A stretch of 64,000 nt of DNA from Deltaproteobacteria bacterium. GTDB taxonomy: Bacteria > Desulfobacterota > Deferrimicrobia > Deferrimicrobiales > Deferrimicrobiaceae. Both the position numbers and the translations under genes were made by a program. The notes beneath the pieces were generated by a model. That model did no database searches, was not told where the DNA came from, and saw nothing but the letters and a program-made list of their open reading frames with translations. Shown piece by piece: positions 26,891-39,056 of this stretch. Numbering within the stretch: position 1 is the first letter of the stretch; every line of letters starts with the position of its first letter. The DNA is taken from NCBI GenBank assembly GCA_016218975.1, contig JACRCO010000009.1:1-64000 (forward strand). The letters run 5' to 3'.

Positions 26891-29401
26891 TTATCTTCGC
26901 CCCGTTCCGCCCTTGCGCAGGGCTTCCAGGATTCCCGGCACGTCGACGTTTTCCCTCACCAGGTCCACGCCCCGCCTGATTTTTTCCGCTTCCCGGATGC
27001 GAAGCCGCCCCAGGAGGTTTTCGAATTTCTCCACCGCGAAGAGCGTGTCTTCCTGGACGACCAGTATCGGCACCCCTTTTTCCCTTGCGCGAGCCAGTAT
27101 CAGGTCGTTGGGCCGGACTCCGCCGGTCAGGACGAGGCAACGGGTGTCGGTCTCCAATGCCGCCAACTGGATGTCCGTCCTGTGGCCGCCTGTGATCACG
27201 GCTTTTCGGGGAACGCGCCGGAAGACGCGAAGCGCGCCGTCCATGTCCATAGCCCCCACGCAAAACCGCTCGATCAACGTTTCCATGCGGTCTTCCCCAT
27301 ATGCCGTTTCCGCGCCGAGGGCTTCCGCCAGCGCCTTTACGCTCACGCTTTCCAGCACCGGATCCGCCGGATTGATATCCAATTCCTGTATCTCGGGGAA
27401 GTCCATCGACAGGCGGGATATCCGCAGCAGCGCGTCGACGATTCCCCCCTCGTCCGCCGGCAAGCTCCCGCGGAAGGAGGACAACAGCGGGTAGGCGCGG
27501 ATCTCGCGGACCATTTCCACGGCCTCGTCGCGGGACAGGGGGGCGAGCCGGAACGACACGTCCTTCAGCACTTCCACGTAAATCCCTCCGAGGCCGAACA
27601 TGAGCAGGGGGCCGAACTGCGGGTCGCGGCTCATCCCGAGGATCAGTTCCCGCCCTCCGGACACCATCTCCTGCACGGAGACGCCGGAGATCCACGCCTC
27701 GGGAACCATCCTCCGAGCCGAGGAAGTGATCTCCACGAAAGCGTCCGCCACCGCTTCACGGTCCGTCAGGTTCAGCCGGACGCCCCCGACGTCCGTCTTG
27801 TGAAGGATGTCCGGGGAAACGATCTTCATGGCCACGGGGCGCCTCATCTCCTCGGACGCGCGCACGGCTTCCTCGCTCGTCTGCGCCAGGACATGCCTCG
27901 GGAACCAGAAACCGTAAGCCGAAAGGATCTCCCTGCTCTCTTCCTCGCCCAGGGTCTTCCTGCCTTTCGCAAGGGCTGCGTCTAGCGCGGTGCGCGCCTG
28001 CGCCGTGCGGATCCCGCCCGGCGCCGCTTCCGACTGCGGCGATCCTCCCCGGATTCTCACGTAGCGAAGCATCGCCTGGAACGAGCGGACGGCCCGCTCG
28101 GGAACCGGATACTGCGGGATTCCTCCTTCGGACAGGATCTTCCTGGCTTCCCGGACGGATGACTCGCCGAGAAAGGATGCGAACGCGGTCTTTCCCGAAT
28201 CGGCCAGCGCACGGACGGCGGCCCGGGCGGTTCCTTCCGGCTCCGTCATCGCCTGCGGGGTCAGCAGCACCAGGACGGCGTCAAGCGAAGGATCGTTCCG
28301 GATCTCGGAGAGGGCGTCCCGGTACCGGTCGGCCTGCGCATCCCCGATGATGTCCACCGGGTTGCCGAGGCTTGCCGTGGCGGGCATCCTGGCCGCAAGC
28401 CGCGAGCGAAGCTCCGGCGAGACTTCGGCGAGCCGGATGCCGAGTTTCTCGGCGGTGTCGGCCGCAAGGATCCCGGGGCCTCCCGCGTTGGTCAGGATCA
28501 GCAGCCGGTCGCCTCGCGGCATGGGCTGCATGGCGAATCCGAGCGCAAGGTCGAACAGGTCCTCGACGGTCTCCGCGCGCAGAATCCCGCCCTGGCGAAA
28601 CGCGGCGGAATAGGCGCGGTCCGAACCCGCAAGACTCCCCGTGTGCGATGATGCGGCCCGGGCGCCGGCGGCGGTCGATCCCGCCTTGACGAGGATTACC
28701 GGTTTTCTCGCCGTCACCTCGCGTGAAACGCGAAGGAACCGCATGCCGTCTTCGATGCTCTCGACGTAACCCAGGATGACGCGCGTATCCGGGTCGTTCG
28801 CGAGGTATTCCATGACGTCCGATTGCGAGATATCGGCCTGATTGCCGAGGCTGACGAACTTTGAAAACCCGACGTTCTCGCCGATGGCCCAGTCCAGTAT
28901 GGCGGTGCACAGCGCGCCCGATTGCGAGAAGAACGAGATCGCGCCCGATGGGGGAGTCCCCGCGGAGAACGAAGCGTTCAGCCTGGCGTGGGTATTGATC
29001 AAGCCGAGACAGTTGGGGCCGAGCACCCGGACCGAAGCATTGCGCGCGACATCCCGAAGCTCGCGTTCCCTGCCCGCTCCCGCTCCGCCGACTTCCTTGA
29101 AGCCGGCGGAGATTACGATGGCGGCGCGCATCCCCTTCGCCGCCAGCAGGGGGATTCCATCGATTACAGCGTCCGGGGGAACGACGAATACTCCGAGATC
29201 GACCTTGCCGGGGATTTCCTTGATCGAAGGATAAACCGGCTTGCCTGAGATTTCCCCGCCGGAAGGATTGACGCCCAGGACCTCTCCCTGGAAACCGGCC
29301 TGGACGAGATTGGCGAACACCCCGTATCCGACCTTCTCGGGTTTCCGGGAGGCGCCGACGACGACGATCGATTCCGGGCGAAATAACGCGTCCAGGCTCA
29401 T
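26891..29401 (-). CDS. NDP-forming acyl-CoA (acetyl-CoA) synthetase with C-terminal DRTGG domain
   Basis: The 836-residue protein joins the alpha and beta parts of the ADP-forming acetyl-CoA synthetase family. It has an N-terminal CoA-binding domain (about 1-135, ESIVVVGASRKPEKVGYGVF), succinyl-CoA-ligase-like domains with the catalytic His in SSHTGSLAGSD, and an ATP-grasp domain (about 480-700, including KTDVGGVRLNL and GMSRDPQFGPLLMFG). It should interconvert acyl-CoA + ADP + Pi with acid + CoA + ATP. The last 110-120 residues (VITGGHRTDIQLAALET, CLVLTGG) look like a DRTGG domain, which is better known from phosphotransacetylases and CBS proteins. An acyltransferase-type (Pat) relative is excluded because no GNAT domain is seen. 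Confidence 0.88.
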   Translation of the reverse strand: MSLDALFRPESIVVVGASRKPEKVGYGVFANLVQAGFQGEVLGVNPSGGEISGKPVYPSIKEIPGKVDLGVFVVPPDAVIDGIPLLAAKGMRAAIVISAGFKEVGGAGAGRERELRDVARNASVRVLGPNCLGLINTHARLNASFSAGTPPSGAISFFSQSGALCTAILDWAIGENVGFSKFVSLGNQADISQSDVMEYLANDPDTRVILGYVESIEDGMRFLRVSREVTARKPVILVKAGSTAAGARAASSHTGSLAGSDRAYSAAFRQGGILRAETVEDLFDLALGFAMQPMPRGDRLLILTNAGGPGILAADTAEKLGIRLAEVSPELRSRLAARMPATASLGNPVDIIGDAQADRYRDALSEIRNDPSLDAVLVLLTPQAMTEPEGTARAAVRALADSGKTAFASFLGESSVREARKILSEGGIPQYPVPERAVRSFQAMLRYVRIRGGSPQSEAAPGGIRTAQARTALDAALAKGRKTLGEEESREILSAYGFWFPRHVLAQTSEEAVRASEEMRRPVAMKIVSPDILHKTDVGGVRLNLTDREAVADAFVEITSSARRMVPEAWISGVSVQEMVSGGRELILGMSRDPQFGPLLMFGLGGIYVEVLKDVSFRLAPLSRDEAVEMVREIRAYPLLSSFRGSLPADEGGIVDALLRISRLSMDFPEIQELDINPADPVLESVSVKALAEALGAETAYGEDRMETLIERFCVGAMDMDGALRVFRRVPRKAVITGGHRTDIQLAALETDTRCLVLTGGVRPNDLILARAREKGVPILVVQEDTLFAVEKFENLLGRLRIREAEKIRRGVDLVRENVDVPGILEALRKGGTGRR

Positions 29402-29409
29402 AGCCTGTC

Positions 29410-31212
29410 CTAATTCATTTTTTTCTCCGGCGTGGTCACCCGGATGTGCAGCTCGCGGAGCTGCTTGTTGTCCACGGGAGAGGGAGCGTCGGTCATGAGA
29501 CAGGTCGCCTTCTGCGTCTTGGGGAAAGCGATCACGTCCCGCAGCGACTTCGCATCGGAAAGTATCATCGACAGCCGGTCCAGCCCGAAAGCGATCCCGC
29601 CGTGCGGCGGGGCCCCGAACTCGAGCGCTTCCAGCAGGAACCCGAACTTGACCATCGCCTCTTCCGGCCCGATGTTCAGCAGCCGGAACATCTTCGACTG
29701 GACGTCCTGGCGGTGGATACGGATGCTACCGCCGCCGATCTCGGAGCCGTTCAGCACCATGTCGTACGCCTTTGCGCGCGCCTTCCCGGGATCGGTATCG
29801 AGCAGGGGCAGATCCTCGTCGAGGGGCGCCGTGAACGGATGGTGCATCGCTCCCCAGCGCTTCTCCTCCTTGTCCCACTCCAGAAGAGGGAAATCGACCA
29901 CCCACAGGAAATCGAACCGGGTTTTGTCGATCAGGCCCAGTTTCTCTCCCAGGTGGAGCCGCAGCCTTCCGAGGGAATCGCACGCGGTGAGATACTCGTC
30001 CGCGATCATCAGGATCAGGTCTCCCGGCTTCGCCCCGACGCGGGCGGCGAGGCTTTTGAGCTGCTCTTCCTTGTAGAATTTCGCAAGGGACGACGAAAGC
30101 CCCTGGGGCGTGACCTTCCACGTGGCCAGTCCGCGGGCGCCGCCGATCTTCGCCACTTCTTCCAGCGCCGCTATTTCGGAGCGGCTGGATTCCCCCAGCC
30201 CAGGCGCGACAAGAGCGCGGATCACTCCCCCCTTGGCCGCCGCTTCGGAGAACACGCGGAACTCGGTGTTCTTCATCAGGTCGGTGCAATCGAAGATTTC
30301 CAGGCCGAAACGGGTGTCCGGCTTGTCGACGCCGAAACGGTCCATCGCTTCCTTGTAGCTCAACCGGCGGAAGGGCCATGGAACGTCGATGCCGCGCACG
30401 TCCTTGAATGCCCTCGCCATCAGCCCTTCCATCATCGCGAAGATGTCCTCGCGGTCGATGAACGACATCTCCACGTCGATCTGCGTGAACTCCGGCTGGC
30501 GGTCGGCGCGGAGGTCCTCGTCCCTGAAACACTTCACGATCTGCGCGTACCGGTCGTACCCGGAGATCATGAGGATCTGCTTGAAGAGCTGCGGCGACTG
30601 CGGCAGCGCGAAGAACATGCCCGCGTTGACCCGCGAAGGCACCAGGTAATCCCTCGCGCCTTCCGGGGTGCTCTTCGTCAGCACGGGCGTTTCGATCTCC
30701 ACGAAGCCATTCTCGTAAAAATATTCCCGGACGGACCGGGCGAGAGCGGCGCGGGACCGGAAAACGTTCTGGATCGCCGGGCGCCTCAGGTCGAGGTACC
30801 GGTATTTCAGGCGGACGTTCTCCGCGACGTCGGTGTCGTCCTCGAGAGCGAACGGGATCGGCTTCGACTCGTTCAGGACGGCGAGATCCGATACCGCAAC
30901 CTCGACTTCGCCTGTCGGCAGGTTCGGGTTCTCCGTTCCCTGGGGCCGTTTCCGCACCGTTCCGCGGACTGACAGCACGTATTCCACCCTCAGCGCATCG
31001 GCCTTAGCATGCGACTCCGGCGAATCGCCCGGGTTGAAAACCGCCTGGACGAGCCCTTCCCGGTCGCGCAGGTCGACGAACACGAGCCCGCCGTGGTCCC
31101 TCCGGCGATGCACCCATCCGCAAAGTACGACTTCCTTCCCGACGTGCTCAAGGCGAACCTGGCCGCAATAAAGGGTCCGTTTATGTTTCGGAAGAAACGC
31201 GTCCACCGTCAT
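29410..31212 (-). CDS. aspS: Aspartyl-tRNA synthetase
   Basis: Class II synthetase, 600 residues, the bacterial-type length with the GAD insertion domain. It has an N-terminal OB anticodon domain ([23 protein letters not shown]), motif 2 around [23 protein letters not shown], and motif 3 [13 protein letters not shown]. The insertion at about 300-420 is characteristic of bacterial AspRS. Because no glutaminyl/asparaginyl system is visible here, I cannot say whether it also charges tRNA-Asn. It overlaps hisS by 4 bp (ATGA). Confidence 0.97.
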   Translation of the reverse strand: MTVDAFLPKHKRTLYCGQVRLEHVGKEVVLCGWVHRRRDHGGLVFVDLRDREGLVQAVFNPGDSPESHAKADALRVEYVLSVRGTVRKRPQGTENPNLPTGEVEVAVSDLAVLNESKPIPFALEDDTDVAENVRLKYRYLDLRRPAIQNVFRSRAALARSVREYFYENGFVEIETPVLTKSTPEGARDYLVPSRVNAGMFFALPQSPQLFKQILMISGYDRYAQIVKCFRDEDLRADRQPEFTQIDVEMSFIDREDIFAMMEGLMARAFKDVRGIDVPWPFRRLSYKEAMDRFGVDKPDTRFGLEIFDCTDLMKNTEFRVFSEAAAKGGVIRALVAPGLGESSRSEIAALEEVAKIGGARGLATWKVTPQGLSSSLAKFYKEEQLKSLAARVGAKPGDLILMIADEYLTACDSLGRLRLHLGEKLGLIDKTRFDFLWVVDFPLLEWDKEEKRWGAMHHPFTAPLDEDLPLLDTDPGKARAKAYDMVLNGSEIGGGSIRIHRQDVQSKMFRLLNIGPEEAMVKFGFLLEALEFGAPPHGGIAFGLDRLSMILSDAKSLRDVIAFPKTQKATCLMTDAPSPVDNKQLRELHIRVTTPEKKMN

Positions 31213-32474
31213 ACCTCCTTATTTTCAAGGCTCATGAGCCTCCTCAGCGCTTCGTTCCTGGACACTTCCTCTTGCCGGGCGGCTGCCATGTCACGGAACA
31301 TGACGGCCCCGCGGGAATCCTCCGCCTCGCCGAAGACGACGACCGCCTTCGCCCCCGATTTGTCGGCCCGCCGGAACTGCGACTTGACGCTGCGTCCCTC
31401 GTAATCCATATCCGCCCGAACGCCCTTCGAGATCAGGTCCATCTTCCACCTGAACGCCTCGTCGAGAAAACGCCTGTGGGACGTCACCAGGAACACGTCC
31501 GCCGACGGCTGCGCGGCGGCGCCTTCCCCAAGGAGCATCAGGAGCCTCTCCACACCGATGGCGAACCCTATGGCGGGGATCCGCTCCTTTCCTCCCAGCA
31601 TCTCGGCGAGCCCGTCGTACCTGCCCCCGGCGGCAACAGTGTTCTGCGCCCCCATCCCGGGTATGACGAATTCGAAGGTGGTCCTTCGATAGTAATCCAG
31701 GCCTCTCACCATCCGCGGGTTCCGCGAGAAGGGGACCCCGCTCGCCTCAAGCCCTGCTTCCACGGCCTCGAAGTGCCTCCGGCAGTCGTCGCACAGGAAT
31801 TCGAGGATCGACGGGGCGTCTTTCGTGGCCTCCATGCACCGCTCGGACTTGCAGTCCAGCACACGCAACGGGTTCTGCCCTCGCCTGCGGCGGCAGTCGT
31901 CGCAGAAGCGGTCCTCGCGCGAGGCGAGGAATTCGGACAGCTTGCGATGATACTCCGGCCGGCATGCGGGATCACCCAGGGAATTGATTTCCAGGGAAAC
32001 GCCGGCAAGCCCGGCCAGCTTAAGGAAGCCAGAGAGAAACACAAGGATTTCGACATCCGCATACGGCGATTCGGTGCCGAAGAGCTCGGCCCCGAGCTGG
32101 TGGAACTGGCGAAGGCGCCCCTTCTGCGGGCGTTCGTGCCGGAACATCGGCCCGGCATACGACAAGCGTACCGGCCACTCGCCCAACTCCGACCGGTTCA
32201 TCAGAAGCGAGCGCACCACCGGGGCCGTCCCTTCCGGCCTCATCGTCAGGCTCTCCCCGGAGCGGTCGGCGAACGTGTACATCTCTTTTTCGACGATATC
32301 CGTCGTCTCTCCCACCGCGCGGGAGAACAGCTCGGTCTTTTCGAGTATGGGGGTACGGATCTCCCGGAAGCCGAATCGCGCAGCGTGCGCAAGGAACGCG
32401 GACTCGAGGGCGGACCACCTTGCCGATTCGGGGGGCAGAACGTCCTTCATCCCCCGCACGGAGGGAACGGTCAT
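31209..32474 (-). CDS. hisS: Histidyl-tRNA synthetase
   Basis: Class II synthetase, 421 residues. Start [18 protein letters not shown], motif 2 [25 protein letters not shown]-type, the histidine motifs [14 protein letters not shown] and a C-terminal anticodon domain ([10 protein letters not shown] onward) are present. A Cys-rich insertion ([18 protein letters not shown]) near residue 195 resembles zinc-ribbon-like insertions seen in some bacterial HisRS. It overlaps aspS and the diguanylate cyclase gene by 4 bp each. Confidence 0.97.
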   Translation of the reverse strand: MTVPSVRGMKDVLPPESARWSALESAFLAHAARFGFREIRTPILEKTELFSRAVGETTDIVEKEMYTFADRSGESLTMRPEGTAPVVRSLLMNRSELGEWPVRLSYAGPMFRHERPQKGRLRQFHQLGAELFGTESPYADVEILVFLSGFLKLAGLAGVSLEINSLGDPACRPEYHRKLSEFLASREDRFCDDCRRRRGQNPLRVLDCKSERCMEATKDAPSILEFLCDDCRRHFEAVEAGLEASGVPFSRNPRMVRGLDYYRRTTFEFVIPGMGAQNTVAAGGRYDGLAEMLGGKERIPAIGFAIGVERLLMLLGEGAAAQPSADVFLVTSHRRFLDEAFRWKMDLISKGVRADMDYEGRSVKSQFRRADKSGAKAVVVFGEAEDSRGAVMFRDMAAARQEEVSRNEALRRLMSLENKEV

Positions 32475-33862
32475 GGCACGTTTTGCGGAGTGGCGAGATA
32501 GACCACGTTGCGCGTGGAGTCTTTTCCCCTGTACATAGCCTGGTCGGCCATGCTGAGGAGGTGCTGCTTGGTTGAAGCGTGCTCCGGGAAAGCCGCGATC
32601 CCGATGGATATCGTAAGACGGAGGGAAAGACCGAAATCCTGCCCGAACGATTTTCCTTCGATCATCCTGCGCATGCGTTCCGCGACCAGGAGCGCATCGT
32701 CCGCGTTCGTTTCCACAAGAAGGACGACGAACTCGTCTCCGCCGTAGCGCACGACGGTGTCCGTTTCGCGGACGCAGGAACGGAGAACCCCTCCGACCTC
32801 CACGAGGACCCGGCTGCCGACGAGGTGGCCATAGGCGTCGTTCACGCGCTTGAAGAAATCGACGTCCATGAAGAGCACCGAAAAGAAGTTCCGATACCGC
32901 TCGGACCTCTTCAGCTCCCGGTCCAGAACGACGTTCAGGTACCTGCTGTTGTACAGCTTCGTGAGATCGTCAATGTAGATCAGGTTTTGCGTCTGCGCGC
33001 TTCGCTCGGCGTTCAGCAGCGAGAACCGCGCCTGCCGATAGAAGAAATTCAGGAACGGGCTGTCGAGTACGCCGACGCCCGGGACGCCCCGCATGGTAAG
33101 CACAACGTACATCTGCGAGCCCGGCGACAGGTCGAAACGAAGCGTAAAGAACGTTCGGTTTTCACCGAGCAGGGCTTCGTCCTCCGGCCGGACCGCACCC
33201 AGCTCATCCACGGTGACGATCGCCGGAACGGGCTTGCTTTTCCTGACCAGCGCACCGCCGAATCGAAGCAGGAACACACCCGCAAGCGAATCGTCCGGAA
33301 ATCCTGCGGCCGCGATGACGGAATAGCCCGATCCTCTCCCCTCCTGCTCGCGGAACAGGATCCCGAAGGAGCTGCCCAACGATTCCTTGAACATCTCCAC
33401 CACCGTCAGCGAAAGAAGATCCATGTCGGTGGTGGTGATGACGGGAAAGCAGTAGTCGAACAATTCATCGAGGGAGGTTTTCCGCAGCAGGCCGTATCCC
33501 TGGAAGAGGTATTTCTCGAGGGTGGACGTCAGCTCGCTGCCCAGGTCCTCCTCGAACAGGATCTCCGAGGCGCCTCCCCGAAGCGCGCCCAGCACGGAGG
33601 GGCCGCCTTTCTTGGGCAGGACCAGCACAAGTGGGGTTTTCGGCGCAAGCGATATGATGCTGCGGACGAATTCCTCAGCGCTCTGCCTTTTCGAAAATTT
33701 CCGGGCGACGATGACCGAGAAGTTTTCCTTCGCCAGGACGGAAACGCCCTTTTCCCAGTCGGACAGCTCCTTCATGGGGATGTCGGCGAAGGAAGATTGC
33801 CTGATTTTCAGTGCGATGGCCCCCGGGTCGGGGGAGATGATCAATATGCGTTGCTTCGCCAT
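32471..33862 (-). CDS. Diguanylate cyclase with pseudo-receiver and GAF-like sensor region
   Basis: 463 residues. The first 120 resemble a degenerate response-regulator receiver (RILIISPDPGAIALKIRQ). A middle region (about 140-290) looks GAF-like. The C-terminal GGDEF domain (about 295-455) is complete, with active site YGGDEFVVL and an RxxD inhibitory site (RETD) exactly five residues before GGDEF. It should make c-di-GMP and be product-inhibited. The N-terminal receiver lacks a clear phosphorylation Asp. It lies in the comEC-hisS-aspS run, overlapping hisS by 4 bp. Confidence 0.9.
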   Translation of the reverse strand: MAKQRILIISPDPGAIALKIRQSSFADIPMKELSDWEKGVSVLAKENFSVIVARKFSKRQSAEEFVRSIISLAPKTPLVLVLPKKGGPSVLGALRGGASEILFEEDLGSELTSTLEKYLFQGYGLLRKTSLDELFDYCFPVITTTDMDLLSLTVVEMFKESLGSSFGILFREQEGRGSGYSVIAAAGFPDDSLAGVFLLRFGGALVRKSKPVPAIVTVDELGAVRPEDEALLGENRTFFTLRFDLSPGSQMYVVLTMRGVPGVGVLDSPFLNFFYRQARFSLLNAERSAQTQNLIYIDDLTKLYNSRYLNVVLDRELKRSERYRNFFSVLFMDVDFFKRVNDAYGHLVGSRVLVEVGGVLRSCVRETDTVVRYGGDEFVVLLVETNADDALLVAERMRRMIEGKSFGQDFGLSLRLTISIGIAAFPEHASTKQHLLSMADQAMYRGKDSTRNVVYLATPQNVP

Positions 33863-33908
33863 GGGTGCAGTCGGGTCGAATAACCGCCTGGATTTACCTT
33901 CCCTATGA

Positions 33909-36281
33909 TCAGGGGAGGCGCCATAACAGCTTCCAAATCGATGAACCGCCTTCTCTCCCGCAGTATATCCTATCCCCGTTCGACCTCACGGTAAAAGCCC
34001 CGTTTTCCAAGAGAAAAGACTCAGCCGAGTGTACCGGATTTTCTCCCGCGAAACAATTTCTATTTTGGCTTATAACTACGGCCGGTTTGGCCGCGCCGAC
34101 CCATTCGAGCGGTTTCGCGCCGGCGGAACCATGATGCGGAAGGAACAAAAACCGTTTGCCTTCTTCAGGGGTTTCCGCACTGCCCCACGCGGCGGGCCCG
34201 GTCTCAACGTCTCCCGGCAACCATACGGAAAGTTTCCCGTGGCGGACCTCCAACTGAAGGCTCTGCTCGTTGGGAGAACGCCGGTTTCCGTCTCCTGCTC
34301 CCCTGACGAAAACATCCGCTCCTCCCGCGGAAAAAACATCTCCTCCGCGTTTCCTGCGCACGAGGTGTTCCCTTTGCGCCACCGCCTCCCCGAATGCGGA
34401 CGGGGACGGCCCCTCGGGGATCCATATTTCTCCGACCGCGAACCCTTCCAGGATCGCTTTCGCACCCCCGTAATGGTCTTCATGGGGATGGGTAAGGACC
34501 AGCACATCGACCTTCCGGATCCCCCTGCTTCTTAAAAACGGGGCCACGATTTTCCCCCCCGCATCTCCCTGCGCCGATCCGCCGCAGTCGATCACCATGT
34601 GCTTCCCTCCCGGAAAGGAAACGACATGGGCGGCTCCCTTGCCCACGTTCAATGCCGTAAAGGACAACCGGTTGTCGGGAAGAGCGGCATATGGAAGGTG
34701 GATCCACGCAAGGAAAAGCACCGCGCCCGCGAGCGCCGCCGGCCACGGAGACTTCCCTGACCGGCGGAGACGGATCGTCCCCCAGGCGGCCGCCGCAAAG
34801 CAGCAGAACGGCGCGATCGTGCCGGACGGCGGCAGCGGCAGATACCCCCATCCATCCCCGGAAGCGCGGGCCAGCAGCGAAAGCGCCGCTGTGAGCCCCT
34901 GCGCCACGAACCGGACGGGAGGACCGAGGAAGTCGATCGAGAAGGCCCCGCCCACGGCGGCGAGGAAAGCGCCGGCCACTCCCGCTGTTCCCAAAACAGG
35001 GCCGAACAGAAGGTTCCACAGGACTGCTCCGGCGGGAAAGGCGCCGAAGAAAGCGGAGCTGACCGGCAGCGTACCGAGGAACGCCACCGTGGAAGCGAGG
35101 ACGGCGCCCTTCCCCCAGCGCAGAAACCGATGTTCGACACCCCCGGAGCCGGTTTCCGGTTTTTTCCCGGCGAAGGCGGCGATCAGGAAGAACGTCGCTC
35201 CGTAGGAAAGCAGGAATGACGGAGAAAAGATCAGGAAAGGCGAAGCGATAACCGTAACGAAACACAGGATCGTCCAGCAGAGGTCCGACCTTCGGAGGCC
35301 GATCGTGTTCCAAAGGGCGACGGCAAGAGTGATCATCCCCGCCGATCGAACCGCGGGGACGGGAGCGCCTGCCATCAGGACATAAGCCCAACAGACGGGA
35401 ACGGAAACGAGCGAGGCGGCGCGATTGAGGTCCGGTGTCCCGTGCCTTCTGCGAAATATCCATAGCACGCACCTCGCGAGAAAGGAATGCACGGTGAAGA
35501 AGATCGCCACGTTGACGCCGGAAATGGCCAACAGGTGCGCAAGCCCGGTTTTACGGAGCAGCGCCACCATGGGATGCGAAAAGGAAGGGACCTCGCCGGT
35601 CGTGAGGGATCGAAGATAAAGCGCGCCGTCGGACCGCCCCGCATGCCCGTCCATCCAGAGCGACGTCCTTTCCCGGGCACGCCGGAATACATCGAGTACC
35701 CCTCTTCCGTCCGGACGATCCAGGAACACCGCGCGCGAAGCGTCGGTGGAAAAAACGTACTGGACGCCCATCGCCATTGCGCCCCATTCGCGGGGGATCT
35801 CCTCGGGGTTGCCCCGGCTTTGAACCGGGTGGAGACGCCCCGTGGCACGAATTTCGGCCGGCAAGCGGACAGTACCGTCCGATGTCCGGACGTACAGAAG
35901 CGCTTTCCCCAATTCCATGGATGCGGAGCCGTCGATGGAAGCGACCCTTGCATGTTCCGCCACGCCCTTCCAGCCAGTGTCCATGGGGGCCGATTCCTCC
36001 ACGACCCCTTGCAGGACCACCTCATCGCCGAGGAAACGACGCGCCGCATCGGGATCGGCGAGCGGTATCCTCCCGCCCGCAAGTACGCCGCAAAGGACCA
36101 TGACCGCCAGCGCGGTGTGATACGGCGGCAGTCGAAATGTAAGGCAAAGAAGGGATAGGAGCAGCGCTCCCGCTGCCGCGCCCGGCCAAGCCACGCCCGC
36201 GCCGAGCGCAACGAACACCCCCGCCAGGTAGACGGGAAGCAGGAGAAGGAATGCGCCGTGCCCCTTGAACGGATAGTCCAT
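33909..36281 (-). CDS. comEC: ComEC/Rec2 DNA-internalisation protein
   Basis: Inner-membrane channel for single-stranded DNA uptake. 790 residues with three expected parts: an N-terminal DUF4131 region with OB fold (about 40-200), the multi-spanning competence domain (about 220-500, with LLAISGVNVAIFFTVHSFLARC), and a C-terminal metallo-beta-lactamase-like domain with LTHPHEDHYGGAKAIL and FLPHHGS. Complete ComEC suggests possible natural transformation, though no other com gene is in the window. Begins the unit with the cyclase, hisS, aspS and the acyl-CoA synthetase. Confidence 0.93.
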   Translation of the reverse strand: MDYPFKGHGAFLLLLPVYLAGVFVALGAGVAWPGAAAGALLLSLLCLTFRLPPYHTALAVMVLCGVLAGGRIPLADPDAARRFLGDEVVLQGVVEESAPMDTGWKGVAEHARVASIDGSASMELGKALLYVRTSDGTVRLPAEIRATGRLHPVQSRGNPEEIPREWGAMAMGVQYVFSTDASRAVFLDRPDGRGVLDVFRRARERTSLWMDGHAGRSDGALYLRSLTTGEVPSFSHPMVALLRKTGLAHLLAISGVNVAIFFTVHSFLARCVLWIFRRRHGTPDLNRAASLVSVPVCWAYVLMAGAPVPAVRSAGMITLAVALWNTIGLRRSDLCWTILCFVTVIASPFLIFSPSFLLSYGATFFLIAAFAGKKPETGSGGVEHRFLRWGKGAVLASTVAFLGTLPVSSAFFGAFPAGAVLWNLLFGPVLGTAGVAGAFLAAVGGAFSIDFLGPPVRFVAQGLTAALSLLARASGDGWGYLPLPPSGTIAPFCCFAAAAWGTIRLRRSGKSPWPAALAGAVLFLAWIHLPYAALPDNRLSFTALNVGKGAAHVVSFPGGKHMVIDCGGSAQGDAGGKIVAPFLRSRGIRKVDVLVLTHPHEDHYGGAKAILEGFAVGEIWIPEGPSPSAFGEAVAQREHLVRRKRGGDVFSAGGADVFVRGAGDGNRRSPNEQSLQLEVRHGKLSVWLPGDVETGPAAWGSAETPEEGKRFLFLPHHGSAGAKPLEWVGAAKPAVVISQNRNCFAGENPVHSAESFLLENGAFTVRSNGDRIYCGREGGSSIWKLLWRLP

Positions 36282-36335
36282 TCACCGCAGATGTGCAACC
36301 TGCGTTCCGCTTGCGTTGATGTGACAGGAATGGAT

Positions 36336-36369
36336 GGACGGACGGCCGCGTGTGTGCGGCCGCCCGTCC
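36336..36369 (-). terminator. Strong hairpin after icd
   Basis: GGACGGxCGGCCGC-like arms around GTGTGT form a GC-rich stem of about 13 bp just beyond the icd stop. No T-run follows on the minus strand, so it may act as an mRNA 3' end protector or a factor-dependent terminator. Confidence 0.45.
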
Positions 36370-36380
36370 GGGAGAGTTAC

Positions 36381-38705
<2,325 letters not shown>

Positions 38706-38750
38706 TCATTCCGGCCGACATAAGCCCGCAATCCGCGCCGGGCTTGAACA

Positions 38751-38784
38751 TGTATTCTGTATACAAAACCCTTTGAGCTGTCAA
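38751..38784 (-). promoter_or_regulatory. icd promoter with tandem GTATACA-GAATACA motif
   Basis: Minus strand: -35 TTGACA (38779-38784), a 15-bp spacer, -10 TATACA (38758-38763). The repeats GTATACA (38758-38764) and GAATACA (38751-38757) overlap the -10. Spacing and sequence match the mdh promoter at 26812-26845. Confidence 0.6.
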
Positions 38785-38820
38785 ACAAAAAAACCCGTCC
38801 CCGGACCGCGTTACGCTTTG

Positions 38821-39000
38821 GTGCCCGTCTCACGGGCTACGCACGCCTCACGGAGTGCCCATTGCGGGGGACGCCTTGTCCGGCCGTCCATGGCCGGGCT
38901 GCGGCTCCACGCTCCTCGCTCACGCCATCCCTGGCTTCCGCGTCGTCGCGTAGGCCCCCGCAATGTGCACTCCGTATCGGCGGCTCGCCCGCGAAATAAT
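38821..39000. repeat. Inverted-repeat element between icd and uvrC
   Basis: Arms CGGAGTGCCCATTGCGGGGG (38851-38870) and CCCCCGCAATGTGCACTCCG (38955-38974) are inverted repeats with one mismatch, enclosing 84 bp. Further small hairpins are GCCCGT/ACGGGC (from 38823) and CCGGCC/GGCCGG (around 38880-38896). No plausible gene is present on either strand between 38785 and 39056. The look is of a non-autonomous mobile element or a structured RNA. It directly follows the shortened uvrC. Confidence 0.6.
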
Positions 39001-39056
39001 CCTCGACGCAATCTATTGGAGTTCTTGGGAACGTTCCGGTTCTTGGGTCCCGTCTC

